From Exiguobacterium aurantiacum (GTDB taxonomy: Bacteria; Bacillota; Bacilli; Exiguobacteriales; Exiguobacteriaceae): a stretch of 64,000 nucleotides of DNA. Position numbers and translations under genes: made by a program. Location: the NCBI RefSeq assembly GCF_024362205.1, contig NZ_CP101462.1:1454501-1518500 (forward strand), in the 5' to 3' direction. Below the pieces are notes generated by a model that was not told where the DNA came from, did no database searches, and worked only from the letters and a program-made list of their open reading frames with translations. Positions within the stretch are counted from its first letter, which is position 1. Each line of letters opens with the position of its first letter. Of the stretch, positions 25,889 to 33,528 are shown in pieces.

Positions 25889-25924
25889 TACGATCTTAGA
25901 CATGCCTCGGAAGGCAGGCGAACG

Positions 25925-25999
25925 TCACGGATTCAAATCACGGAGAGGCGCCTGCCGGTCAATATGGACTTGGACGTGCGAGTGTTGAATGACTGACAT
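25925..25999 (-). CDS. Leader peptide of the MFS exporter (24 aa)
   Basis: ATG at 25999 with AAGGAG at good spacing opens a 24-codon frame reading MSVIQHSHVQVHIDRQAP then LRDLNP and a TGA. It includes three His codons within seven (6, 8, 12). Codons 15-17 form arm A of a 3-arm alternating RNA structure that ends in the attenuator. Too short for homology; supported by position, ribosome site and the structures. Most likely a regulatory ORF where ribosome stalling changes folding. Confidence 0.65.
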   Translation of the reverse strand: MSVIQHSHVQVHIDRQAPLRDLNP

Positions 26000-26040
26000 C
26001 GGTACCTCTCCTTTCTGCATTGGACTGTCTTCTCTTCAAG

Positions 26041-26068
26041 ATTATGATATCTCTGTGAAATGTGTCAA
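26041..26068 (-). promoter_or_regulatory. Sigma-A promoter of the leader-MFS transcript
   Basis: TTGACA (26068-26063), 16-base spacer, CATAAT (26046-26041), about 40 bases before the leader peptide ATG. Confidence 0.6.
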
Positions 26069-26085
26069 TCTAAATCGTCAATGTG

Positions 26086-27186
26086 TCATAACAATTCATT
26101 CAAATTCTTGCGACTGAGCCGGTAGTCGATCAAGCGAGACAACACGACTTGAATCATCGCCGTCACCGGTACACTGATGAACATGCCGACGAGACCGAAC
26201 AGGCTGCCCCCGATGATGATCGACGTGATGACCCAGAACGGGGTGATGCCGACGCTGTCACCGAGAATCTTCGGTCCGAGCCAGAGCCCGTCGAATTGTT
26301 GTAGCAAGAAGATGAACAAAAGGACGATGAGCGCCGTGAACGGGTCATAGAAATAGGTGATGATGAACGCCGGGATCATCCCGAGCAACGGACCGACATA
26401 CGGGATGAAGTTCAGGACCCCGATGATGACGCCGAGGAGAAGCGCGTAAGGCGCCCCGATGATCAACAGCCCGACGACGGCCATCACCCCGATGATGAGG
26501 CAATCGAGCGACTTCCCGATGATATAGCGTTTGAAGATGTAGTCCATCTCTTGGAAGATGTCGATCGTCGTCTTGGCCGACGCGACCGGGAACATCGCAT
26601 ACAACAGACGCTTGAACATGCGGGCAAAGACTTCTTTGTCTTTCAATAGATAGATCGAGATGACGATCCCGATCAAGAAGTTGATGAGCGTCATCGTGAA
26701 ACTCGACACGTAACTGACCGACGACAAAACGGCGGTCTCGACCCAACCGGAGTAACGTTCCTCGAAGCGGCTGAAGTCGATGGCCTGGGCGATCGTCGCG
26801 TTATACTCTTTCAAGTACGTGTTCAACTGGGCGAGAAACCCGTCGATTTGCCGGATATAGAACGGGAGCTCCTCGATGAGCGAGGCCACGCTCGAATAAA
26901 TGCGCGGGAACAGCGTCACCGCAGAGATGACGAGAATTCCGATGAAAACGATGTAGACGATCAACAACCCCTGATATCGTTTTAAGTGAAACCGTTCTTC
27001 TATATAGGACAGGACGGTATTCAGGAGCAGCGCGATGGCGATCCCCATGATGATCGGCGTCAGCAACTGGAATGCGTAATGCAGCACACGAGAAATCGTG
27101 TCCGGTTCACTGATGACCTTCCAAAGGACGAGCAGAATCAGTCCGATCACGCTCAACTTCCAAATTAATTGACGGTTTAATTCCAA
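26086..27186 (-). CDS. AI-2E family transporter (YtvI/YueF-like permease)
   Basis: Integral membrane protein of the AI-2E transporter family (UPF0118). About 366 residues with seven or eight helices: two near the N-terminus, a large extracytoplasmic region (about 95-170), then the helical hairpin block and the conserved GVLNFIPYVGPLLGMIPAFI motif near residue 270, and FLLQQFDGLWLGPKILGDSVGITPFWVI after it. Members export or take up small molecules or act in Na+(Li+)/H+ exchange; substrate unknown. TTG 27186 is preferred since GAGGGG lies 8 bases upstream; the frame is open to 27264 without a ribosome site. Confidence 0.87.
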   Translation of the reverse strand: MELNRQLIWKLSVIGLILLVLWKVISEPDTISRVLHYAFQLLTPIIMGIAIALLLNTVLSYIEERFHLKRYQGLLIVYIVFIGILVISAVTLFPRIYSSVASLIEELPFYIRQIDGFLAQLNTYLKEYNATIAQAIDFSRFEERYSGWVETAVLSSVSYVSSFTMTLINFLIGIVISIYLLKDKEVFARMFKRLLYAMFPVASAKTTIDIFQEMDYIFKRYIIGKSLDCLIIGVMAVVGLLIIGAPYALLLGVIIGVLNFIPYVGPLLGMIPAFIITYFYDPFTALIVLLFIFLLQQFDGLWLGPKILGDSVGITPFWVITSIIIGGSLFGLVGMFISVPVTAMIQVVLSRLIDYRLSRKNLNELL

Positions 27187-27291
27187 TGGTCCATCCCCTC
27201 TTGGTTTAAATTTTGTAGAATAGTGTTCACTTTTTACTATGACCGTTTTTTTGCCGGGATTCAATAGGGCGCACCCATTTTCGAAAAAGGA

Positions 27292-27320
27292 TTGACAAGA
27301 TTGGTAACGTTTGGTTAACT
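27292..27320 (+). promoter_or_regulatory. Candidate promoter for the first S-box operon
   Basis: TTGACA (27292-27297), 17-base spacer, TTAACT (27315-27320), about 40 bases before the riboswitch. Confidence 0.45.
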
Positions 27321-27360
27321 AAGTGACATATTACAAAAAGACAAATCGCATATAAAAACA

Positions 27361-27463
27361 CTTTCTATCAAGAGAAGCGGAGGGACTGGCCCGATGAAGC
27401 TTCAGCAACAGATTGTTTCAATACTGTGCTAATTCCAGCAAGGTGACCTTGAGAGATGGAAAG
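27361..27463 (+). promoter_or_regulatory. SAM-I (S-box) riboswitch 1
   Basis: P1 pairs CTTTCTATC (27361-27369) with GATGGAAAG (27455-27463). The conserved core AAGAGAAGCGGAGGGACTGG, the CCCGATGAAGC P2 region, CAGCAAC, and GTGCTAATTCCAGCA are all in place. When S-adenosylmethionine binds, the downstream terminator at 27492-27522 should form and block the aminotransferase operon. Confidence 0.95.
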
Positions 27464-27491
27464 GTGGTTGTTTGAATACGTCCGTATCTCG

Positions 27492-27522
27492 ACACCCCTT
27501 TCCGCGGAAAGGGGTGTTTTTT
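27492..27522 (+). terminator. Regulated terminator of S-box 1
   Basis: ACACCCCTTTCC pairs with GGAAAGGGGTGT, followed by TTTTT; it lies before the coding start at 27540 and is the expression platform of the riboswitch. Confidence 0.92.
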
Positions 27523-27539
27523 GCATAGGAGGACTATTC

Positions 27540-28715
27540 ATGACAGACAGACGCTCACACTTATTAAAAACTTTACCGCCCCAACACTTCGTCGGACTCG
27601 CGAACGAAGTCGCCGAGCTCGAACAGGCCGGCCGTGACATCATCCGACTCGGACAAGGGACGCCCGACCTGCCGACGCCGGAGCCGATCTGTGAGGCGCT
27701 CCAGACGGCGCTCCTCGACGCCTCGACCCACCAATACGGTCCGTTCCGCGGTCAGGCCCGCCTGAAACAAGCGGTGGCGACGTTCTATTTGAACGAGTAT
27801 GGGGTCGAGCTCGACGCCGAGACGGAAGTCGCGATTCTCATCGGCTCCAAGTCCGGGCTCATCACGTTGCCGCAATGCGTGCTCGAGCCAGGCGACGGCA
27901 TCTTGTTGCCGAACCCGGGCTATCCCGACTATATCTCCGGCGCCCGGCTCGCCGGTGCCGTCGTCCATGATCTCGTCTTACGCGAGGAGAACGGTTTCCT
28001 CCCTGACTACGAGACGCTCGACACGGACGGGGCGAGACTGATGTATTTGAACTATCCGAGCAATCCGACCGGTGCCGTCGCCTCACCCGCCTTCTTTGAC
28101 GATACCGTCCGTTTCGCCCGGGAGCGGGACTTGATGGTCGTTCACGACTTCGCATATGGCAGCATCGGGTTCGATGGCCATGTTCCGCCGAGCTTCCTTC
28201 AAGCCGAAGGAGCGAAAGACGTCGGCATCGAGGTGTACACGATGTCGAAAGCGTTCAACATGTCCGGGTGGCGCGTCGCCTTCGCCATCGGGAACAAAGA
28301 CATCATCGAGGCGATCAACACGTATCAGGACCATGTGCATGTCAGCGTGTTCTCGGCCATCCAAGCGGCCGCCGTCGCCGCGCTCGAGGCGCCACGTTCC
28401 ATTCGGGACGATTTGGCTCGGCTCTATGAGGCCCGTCGTGATCGTCTCATCGAAGGGTTGAACCGGGCCGGATGGGCCGTCGAACCACCGGAAGGGTCGT
28501 TCTTCGTCTGGGCGAAAGTGCCCGAGGGTGATGCCAAATCGTTCTCACGGAAACTACTGTACGAGGCCGGTGTCGCCGTCACCCCCGGCTATTTCTTCGG
28601 CTCCGAAGGGAACGGCTACGTCCGCTTCGGTCTCGTCTCACCAGAACCGAAGATCGACGAGGCCGTCGAACGGATCGAGCGGTTGTTCGCCGCCTATGAG
28701 GAGGTGCGCGCATGA
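27540..28715 (+). CDS. PLP-dependent class I/II aminotransferase in an S-box operon, methionine/KMTB type
   Basis: Fold-type I aminotransferase of 391 residues. PLP lysine K237 in MSKAFNMSGWR, Asp in HDFAYG, substrate-anchoring Arg in YVRFGL near the C-terminus. ATG at 27540 follows AGGAGG just after the riboswitch terminator; the frame open upstream to 27456 runs through the terminator and is not used. S-adenosylmethionine control and Bacillus mtnE (YkrV) precedent suggest it converts methionine to 4-methylthio-2-oxobutanoate (KMTB) or the reverse in methionine salvage. Its stop overlaps the start of the next gene by 4 bases, so the two work together. Confidence 0.85.
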   Translation: MTDRRSHLLKTLPPQHFVGLANEVAELEQAGRDIIRLGQGTPDLPTPEPICEALQTALLDASTHQYGPFRGQARLKQAVATFYLNEYGVELDAETEVAILIGSKSGLITLPQCVLEPGDGILLPNPGYPDYISGARLAGAVVHDLVLREENGFLPDYETLDTDGARLMYLNYPSNPTGAVASPAFFDDTVRFARERDLMVVHDFAYGSIGFDGHVPPSFLQAEGAKDVGIEVYTMSKAFNMSGWRVAFAIGNKDIIEAINTYQDHVHVSVFSAIQAAAVAALEAPRSIRDDLARLYEARRDRLIEGLNRAGWAVEPPEGSFFVWAKVPEGDAKSFSRKLLYEAGVAVTPGYFFGSEGNGYVRFGLVSPEPKIDEAVERIERLFAAYEEVRA

Positions 28716-29728
28716 TCCGCCAAGCCGTCCTCGAATATGACCACGCCGATGACGCGCTCGACCGGCTCTATGAATTGGTCAGCGGACGTCGCGCCCACGT
28801 CCTGCGCGGCCAAAACGGGTACGACGTCGTCCGAGACATCTATCCGGCCATCACGGACTATCCGACGACACAGTTCCGTGGGGAGTGCACCGACGCTGAA
28901 GTCGAACGGCTGAAGCAAAAGGACATCGATGTCCTCATCGCCATCGGAGGAGGGAAGCTCGTCGACACGGCCAAACTCGTCGCCTACCAATGTAACGTTC
29001 CGCTCATCGTCATTCCGACGCTCGCCTCGAACTGTGCCGCTTTCACGCCGCTCAGCGTCGTCTATCGAAAGGATGGGAGCTATGACCGATACGACATATT
29101 CCGCGTCGTCATCGAACGGGTCATCGTCGATCCGCGGGTCATCGCGCGCTCTCCATATGAATACTTCCGAGCCGGTGTCATCGACACGGTCGCGAAGTTT
29201 TACGAGGCCCGTTACTTGAGCGGCGACAGCTCGATTGATGCCGGCGTCAACACCGGGCTCGCCTTGGCCGAGCAGTGCGGTCGTCTCGTCGAACTCGATT
29301 TGAGCAAAGCGGCCTTTGAGTCATATAGCGACGACATCCGCTTCGCGGTCGATCACGTGCTCGCCGTCGGTGGTGCCGTCGGAGGATTTGGTGACGCCGG
29401 GACACGGGTCGCCGTGGGCCATGCGGTCCATAACGCGCTCAGCCGGTTCGCGTCGACACATGCTTTCTTGCACGGGGACAAGGTCGGCTTCGGGCTGATC
29501 GTCCAGGAGCGGTTGCGCCGCTCGGCCGATGCCTCGTACTTGGAGGCCTGGTTGAAACGGTTCGGTGCCCCGACGACGCTCGAGACGCTCGGAATCGGAC
29601 CGGATGACATCCCGGTACTGGTCGACTCCGTCATGACGGAGACCGAGCTGCAACAGTTGCCGGCCCCGCTAAACAGAGGCTATTTGAAAATAATTTTTGA
29701 AAATTTGCAATTATCTATTTACAAATAA
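28712..29728 (+). CDS. GldA-like iron/zinc dehydrogenase, possible 2-oxoacid reductase
   Basis: Member of the iron-containing alcohol dehydrogenase/glycerol dehydrogenase superfamily, 338 residues. IAIGGGKLVDTAKLVA is the NAD-binding GGGxxxD motif near residues 75-90; metal ligands are expected in AGVIDTVAK (Asp), VGHAVHNAL (His) and AFLHGDKVGFG (His). Coupled to the aminotransferase (overlap ATGA). In Escherichia coli the related pair ybdH (hcxA, a 2-oxoacid reductase) and ybdL (methionine aminotransferase) are neighbours, so this enzyme may reduce KMTB or 2-oxobutyrate. The substrate is inferred from context only. Confidence 0.8.
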   Translation: MIRQAVLEYDHADDALDRLYELVSGRRAHVLRGQNGYDVVRDIYPAITDYPTTQFRGECTDAEVERLKQKDIDVLIAIGGGKLVDTAKLVAYQCNVPLIVIPTLASNCAAFTPLSVVYRKDGSYDRYDIFRVVIERVIVDPRVIARSPYEYFRAGVIDTVAKFYEARYLSGDSSIDAGVNTGLALAEQCGRLVELDLSKAAFESYSDDIRFAVDHVLAVGGAVGGFGDAGTRVAVGHAVHNALSRFASTHAFLHGDKVGFGLIVQERLRRSADASYLEAWLKRFGAPTTLETLGIGPDDIPVLVDSVMTETELQQLPAPLNRGYLKIIFENLQLSIYK

Positions 29729-29769
29729 AAGAATTGAAAGTAAGATGATAACAATTAAATAGACCGATT

Positions 29770-29872
29770 GCTTATCAAGAGTGGTGGAGGGACTGGCCCT
29801 ATGAAACCCGGCAACCAGATCATTATGATCATGGTGCTAATTCCAACAGACGAAACCGTCTGGGAGATGAGC
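29770..29872 (+). promoter_or_regulatory. SAM-I (S-box) riboswitch 2
   Basis: P1 pairs GCTTATC (29770-29776) with GATGAGC (29866-29872). The core AAGAGTGGTGGAGGGACTGG, CCCTATGAAACCCGGCAACC and GTGCTAATTCCAACA are conserved. It precedes metQ and the terminator at 29895-29930, so transport of methionine is shut off by SAM. Confidence 0.96.
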
Positions 29873-29894
29873 GTGTCCGACTTTGACTTGTCGT

Positions 29895-29930
29895 GCCCGC
29901 CACTCTGAATGAGTAGCGGGCTTTCATTTT
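29895..29930 (+). terminator. Regulated terminator of S-box 2
   Basis: GCCCGC (29895-29900) pairs with GCGGGC (29916-29921), with ACTC/GAGT inside, followed by TTTCATTTT. Confidence 0.85.
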
Positions 29931-29945
29931 GGAGGAGGAACAACC

Positions 29946-30767
29946 ATGAACATCAAACAGAAAACAGTACTCGCAGGAACATCACTACTCGCCGCCCTCG
30001 CCTTGTCGGCGTGCGGACAATCGGACGCGAGCGAGGCTCTCAGCACGGAGGCGCTCACCATCGGCGTCACGGGCGGACCACACCAACAGATTGCCGAGAA
30101 AGTGAAAGAACTCGCGGCAGAGGACGGCCTCGAACTCGACATCAAAGTGTTCAACGACTACAATACGCCGAACACGGCACTCGCCGAGGGCAGCCTCGAT
30201 GTGAACAGTTACCAGACGTTGTCGTTCCTCGAACTACAAAAATCCGACAAAGGCTATAAGATCGACGATGTGTTCAAGACCGTCGCTTTCCCGATGGGGC
30301 TCTACTCAGAGAAGTTGACCGACATCGAGGACTTGAAGGAAGGTGACAAGGTCGCCGTCCCGAACGACCCGGCGAACGAGCTGCGGGCGCTCCGTCTCTA
30401 TGAGACAGCGGGCCTCATCACGTTGAAAGAAGGCTTGACCGACAAGGCGACGAAACGAGATATCGCCGAGAACCCGCTCAACCTTGAATTCATCGAGCTC
30501 GAGGCGTCCCAGCTCCCGACCCAGCTCCCGGAAGTCGCACTCGCGGCCATCAACACGAACTTCGCGATGGGTGCCGGCCTATCGATCAATGAGGACGCCT
30601 TGTTCCACGAAGACACGGTCAATAACCCGTATCCGAACTACGTCGTCGTCCGCACCGACAACAAGGATGACGAAGTCGTCGCGACGCTCAAGTCGTACTA
30701 TCACTCGGACGAGGTCCGGACGTTCATCGAAGAGACGTTCAACGGCTCGATCGTCCCGGCGTTTTAA
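29946..30767 (+). CDS. metQ: Methionine ABC transporter substrate-binding lipoprotein
   Basis: NlpA/MetQ family lipoprotein of 273 residues that captures methionine outside the membrane. Signal peptide with lipobox LSAC (Cys at about 22), then TIGVTGGPHQQIAEKVKELA and the family block VFNDYNTPNTALAEGSLDVNSYQTLSFL, VAVPNDPANELRALRLYETAGLI. ATG follows GGAGGAGG and the S-box 2 leader. First gene of metQ-metN-metP (Bacillus order is metN-metP-metQ). Confidence 0.94.
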   Translation: MNIKQKTVLAGTSLLAALALSACGQSDASEALSTEALTIGVTGGPHQQIAEKVKELAAEDGLELDIKVFNDYNTPNTALAEGSLDVNSYQTLSFLELQKSDKGYKIDDVFKTVAFPMGLYSEKLTDIEDLKEGDKVAVPNDPANELRALRLYETAGLITLKEGLTDKATKRDIAENPLNLEFIELEASQLPTQLPEVALAAINTNFAMGAGLSINEDALFHEDTVNNPYPNYVVVRTDNKDDEVVATLKSYYHSDEVRTFIEETFNGSIVPAF

Positions 30768-30776
30768 GGAGGCCCT

Positions 30777-31811
30777 ATGATCGCACTTAAAGGAATCACG
30801 AAGACGTTCACGGTGAACAAAGGTGCCGTCACCGCACTTGACGATGTCTCGCTCACGATCGAGAAAGGCGAGATTTTCGGCATCATCGGCCGAAGCGGCG
30901 CCGGCAAGAGCACGCTCATCCGCATGATCAATCTGCTCGAACGCCCGACGTCGGGCCAGGTCGAGATCGAAGGGCAGGACATCACGAAGCTCGACAAACG
31001 TGGGCTCTCAAAACTCCGCCATCGAATCGGAATGATCTTCCAACACTACAACCTGCTCAAGACGGCGACCGTCGAAGAGAACGTCGCCATCCCGCTCCGG
31101 CTTGAAGGTCTCGACAAGGCAACGATCCGTGCTCGCGTCGACAAATACCTCGACATCGTCGGCTTGACGGACCATCGGAAACATTATCCCGAGCAACTCT
31201 CGGGCGGACAGAAGCAACGTGTCGCCATCGCCCGGGCCCTCGCGCATGAGCCGGACATCCTGCTCAGCGACGAGGCGACGAGCGCGCTCGACCCGGAGAC
31301 GACCGAGTCGATCCTCGACCTCTTGCTTGACATCAACCGCGAGCTCGGACTGACGATCTTTTTGATCACGCACGAGATGGAAGTCATCGAGCGCATCTGT
31401 GACCGGGTCGCGGTCATCGAGGCCGGCCGAATCATCGAGGAAGGGGACGTGCTCGACGTGTTCTCGGACCCGCAGCATGCGACGACACGCAAGTTCTTGA
31501 AGACGAACCTCGATGTCCCGAAAGAGGTCGTCGAAGAATTGAGCACGCACGGGACGCTCGTCAACTTGTCGTTCATCGGCCATCAAAGTGAACAGGCCGT
31601 GCTCGCCCAGTTGACGAAACGATTCGGCTTGCTCCCGAATATCATCGGGGGCGGCATCAAAAAGCTAAAAGGCGGTCTCGTCGGCAATCTGCTCGTCCAT
31701 TTGGACGGCGATGAGGCCCAGACCGACCAAGCCGTCCGTTTCTTAGAAGCGAGCGGCGTGAAAGTGAAGGAGGTGACGAACCATGCTTCAGTTTTGGGAA
31801 AATTGGGGTGA
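30777..31811 (+). CDS. metN: Methionine ABC transporter ATP-binding protein
   Basis: ATPase of the MetNPQ importer, 344 residues. Walker A GRSGAGKST near 38-46, signature LSGGQKQRVAIARAL near 140-154, Walker B DILLSDEATSAL near 159-170, H-loop ITHEM near 197. The C-terminal about 90 residues form the NIL domain, which binds methionine and inhibits transport when the cell is full. Starts 10 bases after metQ (ATG in GGAGGCCCTATG) and overlaps metP by 29 bases. Confidence 0.95.
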   Translation: MIALKGITKTFTVNKGAVTALDDVSLTIEKGEIFGIIGRSGAGKSTLIRMINLLERPTSGQVEIEGQDITKLDKRGLSKLRHRIGMIFQHYNLLKTATVEENVAIPLRLEGLDKATIRARVDKYLDIVGLTDHRKHYPEQLSGGQKQRVAIARALAHEPDILLSDEATSALDPETTESILDLLLDINRELGLTIFLITHEMEVIERICDRVAVIEAGRIIEEGDVLDVFSDPQHATTRKFLKTNLDVPKEVVEELSTHGTLVNLSFIGHQSEQAVLAQLTKRFGLLPNIIGGGIKKLKGGLVGNLLVHLDGDEAQTDQAVRFLEASGVKVKEVTNHASVLGKLG

Positions 31812-32445
31812 CTTGATTTGGACGGGAACGATCCAGACGCTCACGATGACCGGCATCGCGCTCGTCATCTCGACGTTGATCGGATTGCCGCTCGGGACGC
31901 TCCTCGTCTTGACGCGACCGAACGGCCGACTCGCCAATCGTTATCTCTACGGCATCTTGTCGAGCGTCATCAACGTCGTCCGTTCGATACCGTTCATCAT
32001 CCTCTTGTTCTTCATCCTCCCGTTCACCCGCTTCATCATGGGGACGACGATCGGCGTCCAAGGCGTGCTGTTGCCGCTCATCGTGTTCACGGCCCCGTAT
32101 ATCGCACGGCTCATGGAGTCGGCGCTACTCGAGGTCGACCGCGGTGTCGTCGAGGCGTATGAGGCGATGGGCATCTCGACCCGTAAAATCATCTGGTACG
32201 TGTTGATTCGGGAGGCCCGCTCCTCGATCGTGCTCGGTTTGACGATCGCGACGATCGGGCTCATCGGCGCGACTGCGATGGCCGGACTCGTCGGGGCCGG
32301 CGGACTCGGCGATATCGCCTATCAGTACGGGCATCTCCGATTCGAACCGGAAGTCATGTATGTGACCATCTTCGTCTTGATCCTGCTCGTGCAATCGATT
32401 CAATCGTTCGGCAACCGCTTGGCGGCCAGACTCAAGAAGGCATAA
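31783..32445 (+). CDS. metP: Methionine ABC transporter permease
   Basis: Membrane subunit, 220 residues, five helices of the MetI/ABC permease fold; the cytoplasmic EAA-like loop reads EAYEAMGISTRKIIWYVLIREARSS, which docks MetN. ATG at 31783 has GAAGGAGG upstream and lies within the 3' end of metN (translational coupling). Last gene of the S-box-controlled operon. Confidence 0.95.
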   Translation: MLQFWENWGDLIWTGTIQTLTMTGIALVISTLIGLPLGTLLVLTRPNGRLANRYLYGILSSVINVVRSIPFIILLFFILPFTRFIMGTTIGVQGVLLPLIVFTAPYIARLMESALLEVDRGVVEAYEAMGISTRKIIWYVLIREARSSIVLGLTIATIGLIGATAMAGLVGAGGLGDIAYQYGHLRFEPEVMYVTIFVLILLVQSIQSFGNRLAARLKKA

Positions 32446-32476
32446 GAAAAAGAGCTCTGCTTCGGCAGGGCTCTTA
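32446..32476. terminator. Terminator after metP, shared with the Spx-like gene
   Basis: AAGAGCTCTGC-TTCG-GCAGGGCTCTT. On the minus strand it is followed by TTTCTT; on the plus strand the U-tract is weak. Confidence 0.75.
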
Positions 32477-32869
32477 CTTGTTGTCGAGCAACCGTTTCAA
32501 CTCGGCGATGCGGTCATGACGGGGGATGAACGTCCGAATCTCTTTCTCGCTGAACCCGATTTGAATCCGATTGTCGTCGACGACGATGGGACTCTTCAAA
32601 ATCTGGGGGTGCGACGCCACAAAGCTGTACAGCTCACGGAGCGACATCTCGTCAAGTTGGTCCGCCGCTTGTTTGTACACGCTCTTTTGGACGGACAACA
32701 GGTCGGTCGTCCCGTTCTCCGTGAGGCGAAGCATGTCTTTGAACTCGGTGAACGACATCCCTTGGTCGGTCAATTTCTTCTCGATGAACGGGATGTTCTG
32801 TTCGCGTAACCAATCGATCGTCTTACGGGAAGAACTGCAGCTTGTATGTGTGAATACGGTGACCGTCAC
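32474..32869 (-). CDS. Spx/MgsR-family regulator with CxxS redox motif
   Basis: ArsC/Spx-fold protein of about 131 residues that would bind RNA polymerase alpha subunits rather than DNA. The match to Spx runs end to end (LREQNIPFIEKKLTDQGMS, MLRLTENGTTDLL, SPIVVDDNRIQIGFSEKEIRTFIPR). The N-terminal redox switch is CSSS, so the second Cys of CxxC is Ser. The Arg of the RPI motif is also changed (KSPI). It may be a redox-insensitive paralog. GTG 32869 fits the family N-terminus and lies 11 bases after AAGGAG; GTG 32878 is only 2 bases away. Confidence 0.82.
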   Translation of the reverse strand: MTVTVFTHTSCSSSRKTIDWLREQNIPFIEKKLTDQGMSFTEFKDMLRLTENGTTDLLSVQKSVYKQAADQLDEMSLRELYSFVASHPQILKSPIVVDDNRIQIGFSEKEIRTFIPRHDRIAELKRLLDNK

Positions 32870-33041
32870 GGCAACCACTTCTCCTTTACGTAAGTATGGA
32901 CTTCTCTATTTTCTCTCATACATACGTGACAGACATCGAATATGTTTCAAATCACATATACTTTTTTTGTACAAACGAACGATTTATCACTCCTCACTTC
33001 GGGTACATGACGAGAGAGACTACAAACGAGGAGGAATTCAC

Positions 33042-33425
33042 ATGTTCGATTACACGGTCAAGACGGATCAGACGGTCGAAGCGGTCGTCGAGAAGTTGAA
33101 AGCGACACTCAAAGTGGAAGAGTTCGGCGTACTCTGGGACTTTGATTTGAGTGAGACGCTCGAAGAGAAAGGACAGGCGATTGAGGGGGACTATCGCATC
33201 CTCGAGGTATGCAACCCGAAAGAAGCGAAGAAAGTCATCACGGCGCACCGGGAAGGCGGTTATTTCCTGCCGTGTAAGCTCGCTGTCTTCACGAAAGACG
33301 GGGCGACCCATGTCGGGATGCCGAAGCCGACGAAACTGATCGAGCTGATCGAGGATGAGTCGCTTCAATCGATCGCCCACGACGTTGAGACGCGACTGAC
33401 GCGTGCGATTGATCAAGCCGTATAA
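33042..33425 (+). CDS. DUF302 family protein
   Basis: Small soluble protein (127 residues) matching DUF302: FDYTVKTDQTVEAVVEKLKATLKVEEFGVLWDFDLSETL, then YRILEVCNPKEAKKVI (conserved CNP) and GGYFLPCKLAVF (conserved Cys). The two Cys could bind a ligand or heme/metal, but no function is established. ATG at 33042 follows GAGGAGG. Monocistronic; terminator at 33436. Confidence 0.88.
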   Translation: MFDYTVKTDQTVEAVVEKLKATLKVEEFGVLWDFDLSETLEEKGQAIEGDYRILEVCNPKEAKKVITAHREGGYFLPCKLAVFTKDGATHVGMPKPTKLIELIEDESLQSIAHDVETRLTRAIDQAV

Positions 33426-33435
33426 TCATCGTTGC

Positions 33436-33463
33436 ACCCGTCCAGGGAACTGGACGGGTTTTT
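33436..33463 (+). terminator. Terminator of the DUF302 gene
   Basis: ACCCGTCCA pairs with TGGACGGGT, followed by TTTTT. Confidence 0.92.
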
Positions 33464-33528
33464 CGTATTCCCTCCTAAAGTAATATAATGGTAAAATTGG
33501 TACAAATAGATGGTAAGGGGCGGATGAG

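Noticed and set aside
27456-27539. N-terminal extension of the aminotransferase to 27456
   Set aside because: The extension runs through the SAM riboswitch terminator and lacks a ribosome site; the ATG at 27540 has a perfect one.
31008-31586. A 192-codon frame antisense to metN
   Set aside because: Composition and lack of a start signal show that it is a shadow of the conserved ATPase gene.
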